From: Edaphobacter paludis
GTDB taxonomy: Bacteria; Acidobacteriota; Terriglobia; Terriglobales; Acidobacteriaceae
NCBI RefSeq assembly: GCF_039993895.1
Contig: NZ_CP121194.1
Span: forward strand, 3,286,001-3,350,000
Direction: 5' to 3'
Length of the DNA stretch: 64,000 nucleotides
How positions within the stretch are numbered: the first letter of the stretch is position 1; every line of letters begins with the position of its first letter. Both the position numbers and the translations under genes were made by a program. The notes under the pieces are model-generated. The model saw nothing but the letters and a program-made list of their open reading frames with translations. It was not told the DNA's origin and did not search any database. Below are positions 1 through 9,339 of the stretch, one piece after another.

Positions 1-504
1 GTGGGATTCGTGGTGGCGGGCGCGGCTATATGGCTGATTGCCGCGGGACCGAATGCTGAAGCTGTCCCAGCGAAGACGGGTACAATCTGGCTCGCACTCG
101 TGGCGGGGACAGGGTTCGGGATTTATTTTGTGGCGCTGAAGATGGCTGGCGTCGCGGGCGTTCTCTGGCCTATGGCAACGGCAAGGATGGGCAGCCTCAC
201 CGTCTGCTCTTTGATGCTGCTGGGACTTTCGTTCAGTTCGAAGACTTCGGCGATCGCTCAGGGCCGGTTAACGCGTGCGGCGGTGCGTTGGGCGCTGACA
301 ACAGCGGTGCTGGATACTTCGGGCAATCTGCTGTTCATTGCCGCAACAAGGGCCGGGCGTCTGGATGTAGCGGCAGTACTGGCCTCGCTTTATCCGGCGT
401 CAACGATATTGCTGGCGGCCTGGATGCTGAGCGAGCGACCAACGCGGCGGCAAGGGATTGGAATGTTGGTGGCAGCGGCAGCAGTGGTGATGATTACGCT
501 GTAA
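1..504 (+). CDS. EamA/DMT-family permease, C-terminal part (cut by window edge)
   Basis: The reading frame is open from the first base and encodes 167 residues rich in hydrophobic segments. The pattern of about five membrane helices ending in a short tail after VAAAAVVMITL matches the second EamA repeat of drug/metabolite transporters, which normally have ten helices and about 300 residues. The first repeat therefore probably lies upstream of the window, and the GTG at base 1 is unlikely to be the true start. The substrate cannot be read from sequence. A second, complete EamA permease lies at 47946-48908. Confidence 0.8.
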   Translation: MGFVVAGAAIWLIAAGPNAEAVPAKTGTIWLALVAGTGFGIYFVALKMAGVAGVLWPMATARMGSLTVCSLMLLGLSFSSKTSAIAQGRLTRAAVRWALTTAVLDTSGNLLFIAATRAGRLDVAAVLASLYPASTILLAAWMLSERPTRRQGIGMLVAAAAVVMITL

Positions 505-590
505 GCATTCGTAGGCGAGGGGCTAACTTTTCCTCTCGCGCCCCTCCCATTGACACCCCTTGCTACAATTAAAGCAATGGGTGAACAACA

Positions 591-612
591 AGCTCGGCTT
601 CGCGCCGGGCTT
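591..612 (+). terminator. Stem-loop after the EamA gene, possible terminator
   Basis: AGCTCGGC and GCCGGGCT form an 8-bp stem with one G-U pair around a short loop, about 90 bases after the permease stop, followed by only a short T run. It fits a weak intrinsic terminator. The rest of 505-741 is AT-richer and shows no gene. Confidence 0.4.
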
Positions 613-741
613 TCAAGTTTAATCTGTCCGCCACAAGTCTAGACTTAAGTTTATTATTTTGAATACTTTAGGACTTGAAGTACAGTGGGGCTCGAGCTAT
701 AGCTAAGTAAACGCAGCAGACCGGGAGGCATTGGTGAAGCT

Positions 742-1548
742 CTATAGCTTAATGCCACTGGCGTCCAAGGTCGGAGCCGGATATTTGAGTTTGAGGCCCT
801 GCATGGCGTCGACAATGATTTGCGAAATGGCAACGTTGCGATACCACTTGTGGTCTGAGGGAATGACGAACCAAGGGGCATGCTTGCGACTGGTGGCGGA
901 GAGGATATCGTCGTAGGCGTTTTCGTAGCTCGACCAGAACCTGCGCTCGTGAAAGTCTGCTTCGGAGAGCTTCCAGTGCTTGTCCGGCGTGTCGATGCGG
1001 GCCTTCAGACGGTTGGTCTGCTCTCCGTGGGAGATGTGCAGGAAGAATTTGAGAATCACGACGCCGTTATCGCTGAGCATGTCCTCAAACCCGTTGATAT
1101 TGTCGAGTCGCTTGCGAGCCACCTTGCCGGAAATAACCTTATGGACTCGAGGCGACAGAACATCTTCATAGTGCGACCGGTTGAAGATGCCGATCATGCC
1201 CCTGGGCGGAACAGCATTATGAGCACGCCACAGGAAATCGTGCCGGGCCTCCAGCGGGGTCGGGACTTTGAAGGCGGTGACATCACAACCCTGGGGGTTG
1301 ACGCCGGAGAAGATGTGGCGAATGGTGCCGTCTTTGCCCGCCGTGTCCATCCCCTCGAGAACGATCAACAGAGCTTTCTGTTCGCTGGCGTAGAACACTT
1401 CCTGAAGGGTGTTGAGCTGGCTACGATGTTTGACGAGAACCGCTGCCGCAGACTCCTCGGTTTCGAAGTCGCCCGTTTCGGTGGTTGGCAGGCGGGAGAG
1501 ACGAACCGCCGCGTGCGGCTTTACGAGATAGGGCGACTTCAGTTTCAC
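742..1548 (-). CDS. ppk2: Polyphosphate kinase 2 family, polyphosphate:nucleotide phosphotransferase
   Basis: This 268-residue cytosolic protein has the PPK2 Walker A motif GMDTAGKDG at residues 66-74 and the Walker B/lid region IFNRSHYEDVL near 121-131, followed by KFFLHIS and the APWFVIPSDHKWYRN block. Length and these motifs match the class III-type PPK2 enzymes (single PPK2 domain, about 265 residues), which use polyphosphate to phosphorylate AMP and ADP. Class assignment is by similarity from memory. It is transcribed leftward, away from tatA by 83 bases. It probably links polyphosphate stores to the nucleotide energy charge. Confidence 0.93.
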   Translation of the reverse strand: MKLKSPYLVKPHAAVRLSRLPTTETGDFETEESAAAVLVKHRSQLNTLQEVFYASEQKALLIVLEGMDTAGKDGTIRHIFSGVNPQGCDVTAFKVPTPLEARHDFLWRAHNAVPPRGMIGIFNRSHYEDVLSPRVHKVISGKVARKRLDNINGFEDMLSDNGVVILKFFLHISHGEQTNRLKARIDTPDKHWKLSEADFHERRFWSSYENAYDDILSATSRKHAPWFVIPSDHKWYRNVAISQIIVDAMQGLKLKYPAPTLDASGIKL

Positions 1549-1631
1549 GAATACATGCCTGCCTGGTCTCGACGAGACTGTTGGACAGAACTACAGAGAA
1601 GAGTCAGAAATTTGAACGGGCGCCGTCCGGG

Positions 1632-1856
1632 CTACACGTGGGGCTGCTTGATCGATTCTTCCGGCTTCGGCGTGACGGCGTGGGTGGTCTCCGTAGGCTT
1701 GTTCATCTCCTCGGTGACGCCCTTCATTCCGTCTTTAAAGCCGCGCAGTCCTTCGCCCAGCCCTTTGCCCAGTTCAGGCAATTTCTTGCCGCCGAACAGC
1801 ACTATAACGATGATCGCGAGGATGGCAAGATGCCAAGGTTGAAATAGATCGCCCAT
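1632..1856 (-). CDS. tatA: Twin-arginine translocase subunit TatA/TatE
   Basis: The 74-residue protein has one N-terminal membrane helix (LAILAIIVIVLF), the FGGKKLPELGKGLGEG hinge and amphipathic helix, and a charged tail, which is the full TatA plan. It would form the pore-like component that moves folded proteins across the inner membrane with TatC; no tatB or tatC is in the window. A good ribosome binding site (GGGAG) sits 7 bases before the ATG. TatA versus TatB is decided by the short length and the FGGKKLPELG motif. Confidence 0.93.
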   Translation of the reverse strand: MGDLFQPWHLAILAIIVIVLFGGKKLPELGKGLGEGLRGFKDGMKGVTEEMNKPTETTHAVTPKPEESIKQPHV

Positions 1857-2007
1857 ATGAATTCTCCCTACAAGCCGGGCGCGTAACGCTCCAGGCGGCT
1901 CATATCATTGTCGCACAAACTGGTAGTACGGATAGACCACAATTCCGGTCTCTTTGTAGATACGATACAGCGAAGCGGGCAGATCTGCGGCAGACGTTAT
2001 ATCTTGG

Positions 2008-2745
2008 ATGATGAAGGTAATGCAGGAGAAGATGTTGGGAAAAAAGATGCAGAGTGTGAAGTCGGGTTTGAAGATGGCCGGGACGTGGAAGAGTGGGACA
2101 CGCGCGGTAAGTGGAATGTTGCTGGCAGCCATGTTCGGTGCAGGCGCAGCAGCGATGGGGCAGGCCCAGGGCAAGCTGGCTGCAGCGCCGCCGGTTACCT
2201 ATAACAATCGCTATGAAGTGTATGGTGGCCTGAACTTTATGAACTTTCAGGCCGGACAGAACCTGCCCACGCGGATGAACATGGGCGGCGGAGAGATTCT
2301 GGGAACTTACTGGCTGACCAAGCGGGTCGGCCTGGCTGCCGATTATCGCGGCGAAGCGGGAACGACTCCCGTATTTCCCAGCGCGCCGATTCCTCCAAAC
2401 CCGAACTACATCAACCGTCCACTGGTGTATATGAACATGGGCATGCTTGGAGCACAGTTGCGCGGACCGAAGAACCAGTTTGCCGCAGTCAACCTCCACG
2501 GATACTTTGGCGTTGCGCATGGCGTATTCGATGGCGGCACCGGCGGCGTTCCTCCCCAAGATGTCGGCCTGTATGCCAACCGCACCAAGCCGATTGCAGC
2601 GCTGGGCGGCAGCATCGACGTCAATCGCTCAAGAAACTTGGCGTTCCGGCTTTCACCCGATCTAATTCTTGAGCACTTTGGGACAGAGACGCGGGAGTTC
2701 TTCGCGGTCTCGGCGGGCGTGGTCTATCGCTTCGGCAATAAATAA
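2008..2745 (+). CDS. Secreted outer-membrane beta-barrel protein, unknown role
   Basis: The product (245 residues from the first ATG) has a basic N-terminus, a hydrophobic signal segment ending near AAAMGQAQG, then alternating beta-strand-like segments rich in Gly, Tyr and Phe, and it ends in an aromatic strand (SAGVVYRFGNK), as small outer-membrane barrels do. The start is uncertain: in-frame ATGs at 2008, 2020, 2032 and 2047 are all possible. AGGAG lies only 3 bases before 2032, and a weaker GGGA sits 6 bases before 2047. It is divergent from tatA and followed by a strong bidirectional terminator. No substrate can be inferred. Confidence 0.75.
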   Translation: MMKVMQEKMLGKKMQSVKSGLKMAGTWKSGTRAVSGMLLAAMFGAGAAAMGQAQGKLAAAPPVTYNNRYEVYGGLNFMNFQAGQNLPTRMNMGGGEILGTYWLTKRVGLAADYRGEAGTTPVFPSAPIPPNPNYINRPLVYMNMGMLGAQLRGPKNQFAAVNLHGYFGVAHGVFDGGTGGVPPQDVGLYANRTKPIAALGGSIDVNRSRNLAFRLSPDLILEHFGTETREFFAVSAGVVYRFGNK

Positions 2746-2763
2746 GAAAAGACACTTTCAATA

Positions 2764-2796
2764 AAAAACCGGCCGCGAAGTAAGCGGCCGGTTTTT
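2764..2796. terminator. Bidirectional intrinsic terminator
   Basis: A stem of CCGGCCGC and GCGGCCGG with a 7-base loop is flanked by A-runs on the left and T-runs on the right, so it can terminate both the barrel gene from the left and glgC from the right. The two genes converge here. Confidence 0.9.
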
Positions 2797-2809
2797 ATTG
2801 GGCGGTTAC

Positions 2810-4072
2810 TTACCAGACTTCGCGCTGCTGGAGAAAGTCCGGCGAGACCGGGTTTTCGTAGACAGAATAGTCTCGGGTGACAACCGTGATGCCGCTGGCG
2901 GAGACAAAGTAATTCTTCTTGTCTTCGTTGGGATCGTACCCGATGACCGTGCCATCTGGAATGTGGACATCGCGATCGAGGATGGCGTGCCGTATACGGC
3001 AATGGCGGCCGATGTTGACATGCGAGAAGACGATGCTTGAGTCCACGTCCGCGTAAGAGTTGACACGAACGTCGTGCGAGACGACGCTGTTGCGCACGAC
3101 GGCTCCGGAGACGATGGAGCCGGAGCAGACGATGGAGTTGATGGCCATACCCGTGCGCCCGGGTTCGCCGAAGACGAACTTGGCAGGCGGATATTGGTAG
3201 GGCCGGGTACGCATGGGCCAGGACTTATCATAGAGATTGAAGGTGGGCGAGACCCCTGCAACATCCATATTGGCTTCGTAGTAGGCCTCCAGAGTGCCGA
3301 CGTCGCGCCAGTAGAGGGCCTTTGTTTTGTTCTCGTCGACAAAGTTAAACGCCTGCACCTTGAAGCGGCCCAGGAGCTTGGGCAGAATGTCGTGCCCGAA
3401 ATCATGCTTGGAGTCTGGATTTTCGGCATCTTTCAACAGTTCCGGAATAAGAACATCGGTGTTGAAGATGTAGATACCCATGGAGACATCGACCATGTCC
3501 GGGGTGAAGGGCGAACGAATGTTGGTTTCTTTCGGCTTTTCAACGAAACCGGTGACGTCTCCATTGTGCGCAATCTCGACGACGCCGAAGGCCGACACCT
3601 CATCGGGAGAGATTGGCAGCGTGGCCAGGGTCACCTCGGCGCCGGAATCCTTGTGCTGGGCGAGCATGCGCCCGTAGTTCATCTTGTAGATGTGATCGCC
3701 CGAGAGAATGATGACGTATTTAGGCTCCTCAGAGCCGATGGAATAGATGTTTTGATAGACGGCATCGGCGGTGCCGGTATACCAGTTCTTGCTGACGCGC
3801 TGCATGGGCGGCAGGATCTCGATGAACTCGCCCAGTTCGTTGGCGACCACCGTTCCCCAGCCTTCGCGGATGTGGCGGTTGAGGGAGAGCGCCTTGTACT
3901 GAGTGAGAATGTAGACGCGACGCAGATCGGAGTTGATGCAGTTAGACAGCGTGCTATCGATGATGCGGTACTGCCCGGCAAAAGGAACGGCAGGTTTGGC
4001 ACGGTCACGGGTCAAGGGGAACAGCCGTTCACCGGCGCCACCGGCAAGCAGAACACCAAGCGTATCTTTCAT
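2810..4072 (-). CDS. glgC: Glucose-1-phosphate adenylyltransferase
   Basis: This 420-residue enzyme makes ADP-glucose from ATP and glucose-1-phosphate, the committed step of bacterial glycogen synthesis. The nucleotidyltransferase domain shows GGAGERLFPLTRDRAKPAVPF-type signatures at residues 11-31, NWYTGTADAVYQN in the active site region and SGDHIYKMNY. A C-terminal left-handed beta-helix follows (repeated hexapeptide pattern around SIVCSGSIVSGAVV). Length is normal for GlgC. No other glycogen gene is next to it. A 184-base gap upstream presumably holds its promoter. Confidence 0.96.
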   Translation of the reverse strand: MKDTLGVLLAGGAGERLFPLTRDRAKPAVPFAGQYRIIDSTLSNCINSDLRRVYILTQYKALSLNRHIREGWGTVVANELGEFIEILPPMQRVSKNWYTGTADAVYQNIYSIGSEEPKYVIILSGDHIYKMNYGRMLAQHKDSGAEVTLATLPISPDEVSAFGVVEIAHNGDVTGFVEKPKETNIRSPFTPDMVDVSMGIYIFNTDVLIPELLKDAENPDSKHDFGHDILPKLLGRFKVQAFNFVDENKTKALYWRDVGTLEAYYEANMDVAGVSPTFNLYDKSWPMRTRPYQYPPAKFVFGEPGRTGMAINSIVCSGSIVSGAVVRNSVVSHDVRVNSYADVDSSIVFSHVNIGRHCRIRHAILDRDVHIPDGTVIGYDPNEDKKNYFVSASGITVVTRDYSVYENPVSPDFLQQREVW

Positions 4073-4256
4073 AATTGACGACCTCGGACTACGAACTGTG
4101 AACTACTTTCGTCGGATGCACAAAACCGCGAACGAGCTTCCACAGAAACGCGAGTCTATCATTATGAGGATTCAGTGTGCTGATTTTTCTGATTCAGTGT
4201 GCGCAAAATCGAAACCGGACAAAGATGGCCGGGGGATCCAAAGACCGTACCCAGGC

Positions 4257-4559
4257 TTATTCTTCCCTTGTGTTCTCTTCGGCTACACTGATGCGCAGCG
4301 ACTTCAGAAAGGTGAGGTCATTTGGGGTGAATGGACCTTCGCCGCTTTCGACATCGGCCTCGAAAAGTTCATCCGATTCGCCGTCGCCTTTTCCTGACTC
4401 AACCTCGTTGAGTCCGATCGTAGCTTCGAGCATGAGCAGCACATCAAAACCCTGCTCACGGATGTTTTTCACGACGACGGCAATGTCCTCCGATTCCGAG
4501 ACGGACTCGTGAATCGCTTCGCCAAGTTTCTGGATTAGTTTTTTGATTTTCGGGTTCAA
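4257..4559 (-). CDS. Small acidic protein of unknown function
   Basis: The likely start is a TTG at 4559 because GGAGG lies 5 bases before it, giving 100 residues. The N-terminal half is predicted helical (KIKKLIQKLGEAIHESVSES); the C-terminal half is very acidic and ends with helical LTFLKSLRISV. There is no signal peptide or membrane segment, so it is probably cytosolic. It reads toward glgC with 184 bases between them. I do not recognise the family. Confidence 0.6.
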   Translation of the reverse strand: MNPKIKKLIQKLGEAIHESVSESEDIAVVVKNIREQGFDVLLMLEATIGLNEVESGKGDGESDELFEADVESGEGPFTPNDLTFLKSLRISVAEENTREE

Positions 4560-4733
4560 TGCCACCTCCGGACTGCCCTTTGTATGCAACCAACCACGCA
4601 TCGGGTATTCCCGGGCTTACGCGACCGGCGGGAACGGCATTGCGGGTGCAGCGACGTACCTTGACGCACATCTACAGAATACGCTCGCTCGGTTCGCCCT
4701 GCAATCACATTGAATGGAACCTTTTTAGGTACG

Positions 4734-4877
4734 CTAAACAACGGTATGATGATCGCCCCAAGCCACTTCGAGCCGTTTTGCCAGTTCCTGCACCGGTTGA
4801 ACCCGCTTGGGGCCCCAGACCAGAAAACCTGCCGCCGCAGCACAGAACCCGCCCATCATCCAGAGAAAACTCTTCAT
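4734..4877 (-). CDS. Small single-span membrane protein
   Basis: Starting at the ATG at 4877, the 47-residue product begins MKSFLWMMGGFCAAAAGFLVW, one clear membrane helix, followed by a charged amphipathic stretch (VQPVQELAKRLEVAWGDH). AAGGGG lies upstream at a slightly long spacing. The frame also extends upstream to 4994, but that part looks non-coding. Family unknown; it is supported mainly by the membrane-segment plus helix composition. Confidence 0.5.
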   Translation of the reverse strand: MKSFLWMMGGFCAAAAGFLVWGPKRVQPVQELAKRLEVAWGDHHTVV

Positions 4878-5185
4878 TGTCTCTTGCCCCTTTTCTTTAC
4901 CAACTTTCGGTTGGATGCAGCAAAGCCCCGGAGCGTCTATTTTGGAAAAGCGCTTTTCGCGCAAAACATCGGAAGGATTAAACTCCAGCCCCAAACATCA
5001 GGAGGCTCATCTCACCCGGAGAAGACTGCTTCACTCGACATATTCAAACCGCGCGGCAAGCGATCCGAAGGTCTCGGCGGCGCGGCTTGATACCGCTATC
5101 GCATCGCAAGACGACTAGACATAGCGATTGAAGATTTGTCGCAGAAGCTGTTCCAGCGGGTCGATGAACCGCTACACTTTCTAGT
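4878..5185. other. Intergenic region with a 14-bp perfect palindrome
   Basis: This 308-base gap between a leftward and a rightward gene shows no convincing reading frame. It contains the perfect palindrome GAAAAGCGCTTTTC at 4945-4958, a possible operator for the divergent genes. Nothing else is visible. Confidence 0.4.
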
Positions 5186-5719
5186 ATGGATTCGGTTCGC
5201 TTCGGTCGTGCCCTTGGGGTTGGAGCTCGTGCGGCGGCAAAGACGTTGGTGACAGCGGTCGACGCTGCCACTGCGCCTAATCCTTCCGCCACGAAGGCGA
5301 GGCCTGCCCCGAGTAGTCCCGAGAGGAGTGCACGGCCAACCGAGGCTTCGGCCAGATCAGAACAGCCGACTCAGGCTCCGAGTGCGCGGGTGGGACAACA
5401 GGCTGCTCGCACAGCAACTCAGGCACGTCAGACCGGGCAGGGGCTGGTACGCGGCAGCAAGCGCTTTGGAGAGGCCGTCTGGAGACCTTTCGTGAAGCTT
5501 TCCGGCGTTCTGGGGCTTGAGTTGGCCGGCGTATTTTTTGGGCTTTTCGCCTTCTTCGGCGCAGGCTGGGCTTGGAAATTGCGGGACAACCTGCATGAGA
5601 CCGCCGCAAACCATGATGCTCATGTTCGTTTTCTGGTCTGCGTCGTGATGACAGTCGTGTTCGGATATTTTCTGGTGAGCAGCTTCGTGAAGGCCAACCG
5701 CAGGGGACGCGGGCGATAG
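5186..5719 (+). CDS. Hypothetical membrane protein with disordered N-terminal half
   Basis: Of 177 residues, the first half is Ala/Pro/Ser/Thr-rich low complexity (residues about 25-85). The second half carries two membrane helices ([18 protein letters not shown] and [19 protein letters not shown]) and a basic tail NRRGRGR. It sits 31 bases upstream of the mutase gene and may be co-transcribed with it. I do not recognise the family and no function is inferred. Confidence 0.65.
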   Translation: MDSVRFGRALGVGARAAAKTLVTAVDAATAPNPSATKARPAPSSPERSARPTEASARSEQPTQAPSARVGQQAARTATQARQTGQGLVRGSKRFGEAVWRPFVKLSGVLGLELAGVFFGLFAFFGAGWAWKLRDNLHETAANHDAHVRFLVCVVMTVVFGYFLVSSFVKANRRGRGR

Positions 5720-5750
5720 ATCGCAACCGCGGCGAGTACACTACAGCGTC

Positions 5751-7352
5751 ATGTCCGAATCACCTAAAACGAGTTCCGGAATTCCTGTCGATCTGGTCTA
5801 TGGAGCAGAGAGCCTTGAAGGCTTCGATGCCGCGGAAGAACTAAGCAAGCCGGGGGCGTTTCCGTATACCCGTGGGATTCAGCCGACGATGTATCGCGGG
5901 CGGCTGTGGACGATGCGGCAGTACGCCGGCATGGGCGATGCCGAGGAGTCGAACCGACGGTACAAATTTCTGCTGGCCCACGGTACGAAGGGACTATCGG
6001 TCGCCTTCGATCTGCCGACGCAGATTGGGTATGATTCCGACTCGCCGCTCGCGCTCGGCGAGGTGGGCAGGGTGGGAGTGGCGATTGATTCGATCGAGGA
6101 CATGCAGAGGCTGTTCGATGGAATTCCGCTGGATACGATTTCGACTTCGATGACGATCAATGCTACGGCGTCGATTCTGCTGGCGCTCTATGCTGCAGTG
6201 GCGCGCCGGACGGGTGCGGACGTAAAGAAACTGAATGGAACTGTCCAGAACGACATTCTGAAGGAGTACATCGCGCGCGGAACCTATATCTATCCGGTAG
6301 GGCACGCCATGCGGCTGGTGACGGACATCATCGCGTGGGCAGCGGTGGAGACTCCAGAGTGGAATACGATCTCGATCTCCGGCTATCACATGCGCGAGGC
6401 GGGTTGTACCGCCGTGCAGGAGGTGGCGTTTACGCTGGCCGACGGCATGACCTATGTCCAGGCAGCGATGGATGCAGGACTGGACGTCGATGCGTTTGCT
6501 CCACGGCTGAGCTTCTTCTTCAACGCGCACAATAATTTTTTGGAAGAGGTTGCCAAGTTTCGTGCAGCGCGGCGGCTGTGGGCGCACATCATGCGCGATC
6601 ACTTTGGCGCGAAGAATCCGCGAAGCTGGATGCTGCGCTTCCATACCCAGACCGCGGGATCGACGCTGACGGCGCAGCAGCCGGAGAACAATATTGTGCG
6701 CACGACGTTGCAGGCGTTGGCCGCAGTTCTGGGGGGAACGCAGTCGCTGCATACAAATGGCTTCGACGAGGCATTGGCACTGCCGACGGAGCAAGCCGCA
6801 CGGATTGCTCTGCGGACGCAGCAGATATTGGCACATGAGAGCGGGGTGGTGCAGACGGTCGATCCGTTGGCTGGATCGTACTACGTCGAGTCGCTGACGA
6901 ACGAAATTGAGTTGCGTGCGAAGCAATATATGGAGACAATTGCCGGGTTTGACCGCGCTGGGAAGTACGGGATGCTGCGGGCCATCGAACAGGGTTATGT
7001 ACAGCGCGAGATTCAGACTGCGGCCTACGCCTACCAGCGGGCAGTCGATGCGAAGGGAACAATCATCGTTGGGGTGAATGAGTTTGCCGCCGAGCAGGAA
7101 GTCGGAGTGCCAATTCAGCGGATGGATGAAGCCCTGGAGACGCGGCAGGTGGAGCGGGTACGAGCACTGCGGCTGCGGCGGGATCAGAGTGTTCACGCGA
7201 TGGCGCTACGTCGTGTTGAAGATTCAGCCCGGAGTGGCAGCAACCTGATGCCGCAGATTTTGAATGCGGTGGAGAGCTATGCCACCGTTGGCGAGATCGC
7301 CGATGTGCTGCGGACAGTGTTTGGGGAGTATCGCGAAACCGTTGTGATCTGA
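5751..7352 (+). CDS. Methylmalonyl-CoA mutase, large (alpha) subunit without B12 domain
   Basis: The 533-residue protein is the TIM-barrel substrate-binding half of acyl-CoA mutases; the C-terminal B12-binding domain of full-length enzymes is absent, so a separate small subunit must be encoded outside the window. With a constant offset of 31 to the Propionibacterium enzyme, Tyr89, Arg207 and His244 correspond to Tyr58 (RQYAG), Arg176 (IARGTY) and His213 (GYHMREAG). Isobutyryl-CoA mutases have Phe and Gln at the first two sites, so methylmalonyl-CoA is the better substrate guess. The position of Tyr75 is Gln44. It would isomerise methylmalonyl-CoA and succinyl-CoA. The gcv genes start 76 bases downstream. 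Confidence 0.93.
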   Translation: MSESPKTSSGIPVDLVYGAESLEGFDAAEELSKPGAFPYTRGIQPTMYRGRLWTMRQYAGMGDAEESNRRYKFLLAHGTKGLSVAFDLPTQIGYDSDSPLALGEVGRVGVAIDSIEDMQRLFDGIPLDTISTSMTINATASILLALYAAVARRTGADVKKLNGTVQNDILKEYIARGTYIYPVGHAMRLVTDIIAWAAVETPEWNTISISGYHMREAGCTAVQEVAFTLADGMTYVQAAMDAGLDVDAFAPRLSFFFNAHNNFLEEVAKFRAARRLWAHIMRDHFGAKNPRSWMLRFHTQTAGSTLTAQQPENNIVRTTLQALAAVLGGTQSLHTNGFDEALALPTEQAARIALRTQQILAHESGVVQTVDPLAGSYYVESLTNEIELRAKQYMETIAGFDRAGKYGMLRAIEQGYVQREIQTAAYAYQRAVDAKGTIIVGVNEFAAEQEVGVPIQRMDEALETRQVERVRALRLRRDQSVHAMALRRVEDSARSGSNLMPQILNAVESYATVGEIADVLRTVFGEYRETVVI

Positions 7353-7428
7353 AGGGCTACCACTTCTGCCGTTGCAAAATGCTATCGTTGATACTGGAAA
7401 CGGTTGTTTAACTGAGGAATTAAGCACT

Positions 7429-8556
7429 ATGACTGAGTCAGGCCCACTACGTAAGACTGCACTGAACGCCACGCACCGAGCATCCAAAGCCAAGATGGTG
7501 GATTTTGGCGGATGGGACATGCCGGTCGAGTACACCGGCTTAATCGCCGAGCACATGGCAGTGCGGACTTCCGTTGGCCTGTTCGACGTGTCGCACATGG
7601 GCGACATTCAGTTGCGAGGACCGGCATCCCTGGCCGCAGTGCAGCAGCTTTGCATGAATGACGCGTCGAAGCTGGCGGAAGGACAGGCGCAATATTCGGC
7701 GATGCTTTATCCGAACGGTACTTTTGTTGATGACGTGGTAGTGCACAAACTTTCGGACAACGATTACCTGATAGTCATCAATGCGGGAACGCGTGAGAAG
7801 GACATTCAGTGGGTGCGACAGGTGATTGGGCGGATGCCGGGCGTCCATGTGAACGACTTCAGCGACTACTATACGCAGCTTGCGATACAGGGTCCGCGCG
7901 CGATGGAGACGTTGCAGAAGCTGACCTCGACCGACTTGAGCGCGATCACGAACTACTGGTTTACCTGGGGACAGGTGTGTGGCCTGCACAATGTGATGAT
8001 CGCTCGCACGGGCTACACGGGCGAGGACGGGTTCGAAATTTACATCCCGTCGGATGTGCCGACCAGTGAGCGCGTGTGGAAGGAAGTGCTCGCGGCAGGG
8101 GCTGAGTTCGGTATTTTGCCCTGCGGGCTGGGAGCGCGCAATACGCTGCGACTGGAGTCGGCGATGGCGCTCTATGGGCATGAGATCTCGGACACGATCA
8201 ACGTGCTCGAGGCAGGACTGGGACGGTATGCGAAGCTCGACAAGCCGGAGTTTGTTGGCCGCGAGGCGTTGCTGGAGATTCAGGCGAACGGCGGCCCGAA
8301 GCGCAAGCTGGTAGGGCTGGAGATGATCGAACGCGGCATCGGCCGCGACGGCTATCCCGTGTTTGCGCTCGATGGCTCTCGAATCGGCGAGATCACCAGC
8401 GGGTCGCCTGCGCCATTTTTGAAGAAGAATATTGCGCTGGCTTATGTGCCGGTCGAACACGCCAGACTCGAAACTGAACTGGCGGTTGAAATACGTGGAC
8501 AGAAGGTAAAGGCGAAGGTGGTGCCGACCCCCTTCTACAAACGCCCCAGAAAATAG
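7429..8556 (+). CDS. gcvT: Glycine cleavage system T protein (aminomethyltransferase)
   Basis: The 375-residue enzyme transfers the methylene group from the aminomethyl-lipoyl H protein to tetrahydrofolate and releases ammonia. The typical blocks are present: FGGWDMPVEY near the N-terminus, LFDVSHMGD, ARTGYTGEDGFEIY, GLGARNTLRLE and SPAPFLKKNIALAYV. The ATG at 7429 is chosen because GAGGAA lies about 9 bases upstream; the open frame extends further but without support. It leads the gcv cluster. No glycine riboswitch is recognisable in the 76 bases before it. Confidence 0.96.
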   Translation: MTESGPLRKTALNATHRASKAKMVDFGGWDMPVEYTGLIAEHMAVRTSVGLFDVSHMGDIQLRGPASLAAVQQLCMNDASKLAEGQAQYSAMLYPNGTFVDDVVVHKLSDNDYLIVINAGTREKDIQWVRQVIGRMPGVHVNDFSDYYTQLAIQGPRAMETLQKLTSTDLSAITNYWFTWGQVCGLHNVMIARTGYTGEDGFEIYIPSDVPTSERVWKEVLAAGAEFGILPCGLGARNTLRLESAMALYGHEISDTINVLEAGLGRYAKLDKPEFVGREALLEIQANGGPKRKLVGLEMIERGIGRDGYPVFALDGSRIGEITSGSPAPFLKKNIALAYVPVEHARLETELAVEIRGQKVKAKVVPTPFYKRPRK

Positions 8557-8594
8557 CCTGCCCAACTGCACTGCTCGAAAACAAGGAGCTACTT

Positions 8595-8885
8595 TTGCAA
8601 TTCCTCATTTTGACTCGACGCCGCACGGATGCTTTTGCCCCTGACACCTGGACGTCCGAATTGCTTGAACGGGAATCTCAGCGTGTACGTGAGCTATATG
8701 CCGCCGGAGTGATACGCAGCATCTGGCGACGGGGGGACATGCCGGGCGCGGCTCTTCTGTTGGAAGGTTCGACGGAGGATGAGGTACGCGAAGCCATCTC
8801 CAGCCTGCCGCTGGCCACGCTCGGAATGCTCGAAATTGTCGCCCTAACACCGCTTGAACCTTATCAAGGCTTTGGCCCCCGCTAA
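8595..8885 (+). CDS. Muconolactone delta-isomerase-like small protein
   Basis: The 96-residue product starts at a TTG with AAGGAG 6 bases upstream. Its pattern of beta-strand MQFLILTRR, helix with ERESQRVRELYAAGVI, strand RSIWRRGDMPGAALLLEG, helix EDEVREAISSLPL and the final MLEIVALTPLEPYQGF matches the ferredoxin-like muconolactone isomerase fold. Many members of this family are not catabolic, and no other beta-ketoadipate gene is near, so the true substrate is unknown. It sits between gcvT and gcvH in the same direction, so it is probably in the gcv operon. Confidence 0.75.
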   Translation: MQFLILTRRRTDAFAPDTWTSELLERESQRVRELYAAGVIRSIWRRGDMPGAALLLEGSTEDEVREAISSLPLATLGMLEIVALTPLEPYQGFGPR

Positions 8886-8950
8886 ACAGACGTTGCTGCA
8901 CAATTTCCAGCACTCAACCTACTACAATGGAAGACGGAGAATACCCAGAC

Positions 8951-9337
8951 ATGGCCTATCCTGCCAGTTACAAGTACACCAAGGAACACGAGTGGATTGA
9001 GGTTGACGGGGCCAAAGGAACCGTCGGCATCACGGACTATGCACAGAACTCGCTGGGCGACATCGTCTTTGTCGATCTGCCCAAGGTGGGCGACAAGGTT
9101 GAAGCGGGGAAGATCTTCGGTTCGGTGGAGTCAGTGAAAGCAGTCTCCGACCTGTATGCTCCGGCATCAGGCACCGTAACGGCGGTGAATGAAGAATTGG
9201 CAAACGCGCCGGAGAAGATCAACGCAGACGCGAACAAGACGTGGATGCTGAAGCTTGACCTGGACGGAGCACAGTCCGACGGTCTGCTCTCTGCCGCGGA
9301 CTATGAAAAATTCATCAGCGAAGAGACCGGACACTAA
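8951..9337 (+). CDS. gcvH: Glycine cleavage system H protein (lipoyl carrier)
   Basis: From the ATG at 8951 the protein is 128 residues, the usual H-protein length. It starts [15 protein letters not shown] and carries the lipoylation site Lys63 in [12 protein letters not shown]. It shuttles the aminomethyl group between the P and T proteins. GGAGA lies about 11 bases before 8951; an in-frame ATG at 8927 has no ribosome binding site. gcvPA starts 2 bases after its stop, so translation is probably coupled. Confidence 0.96.
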   Translation: MAYPASYKYTKEHEWIEVDGAKGTVGITDYAQNSLGDIVFVDLPKVGDKVEAGKIFGSVESVKAVSDLYAPASGTVTAVNEELANAPEKINADANKTWMLKLDLDGAQSDGLLSAADYEKFISEETGH

Positions 9338-9339
9338 CG

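Noticed and set aside
7353..7428. Possible glycine riboswitch upstream of gcvT
   Set aside because: Neither the conserved glycine-aptamer core nor a tandem structure is visible in the 76 bases before the start.
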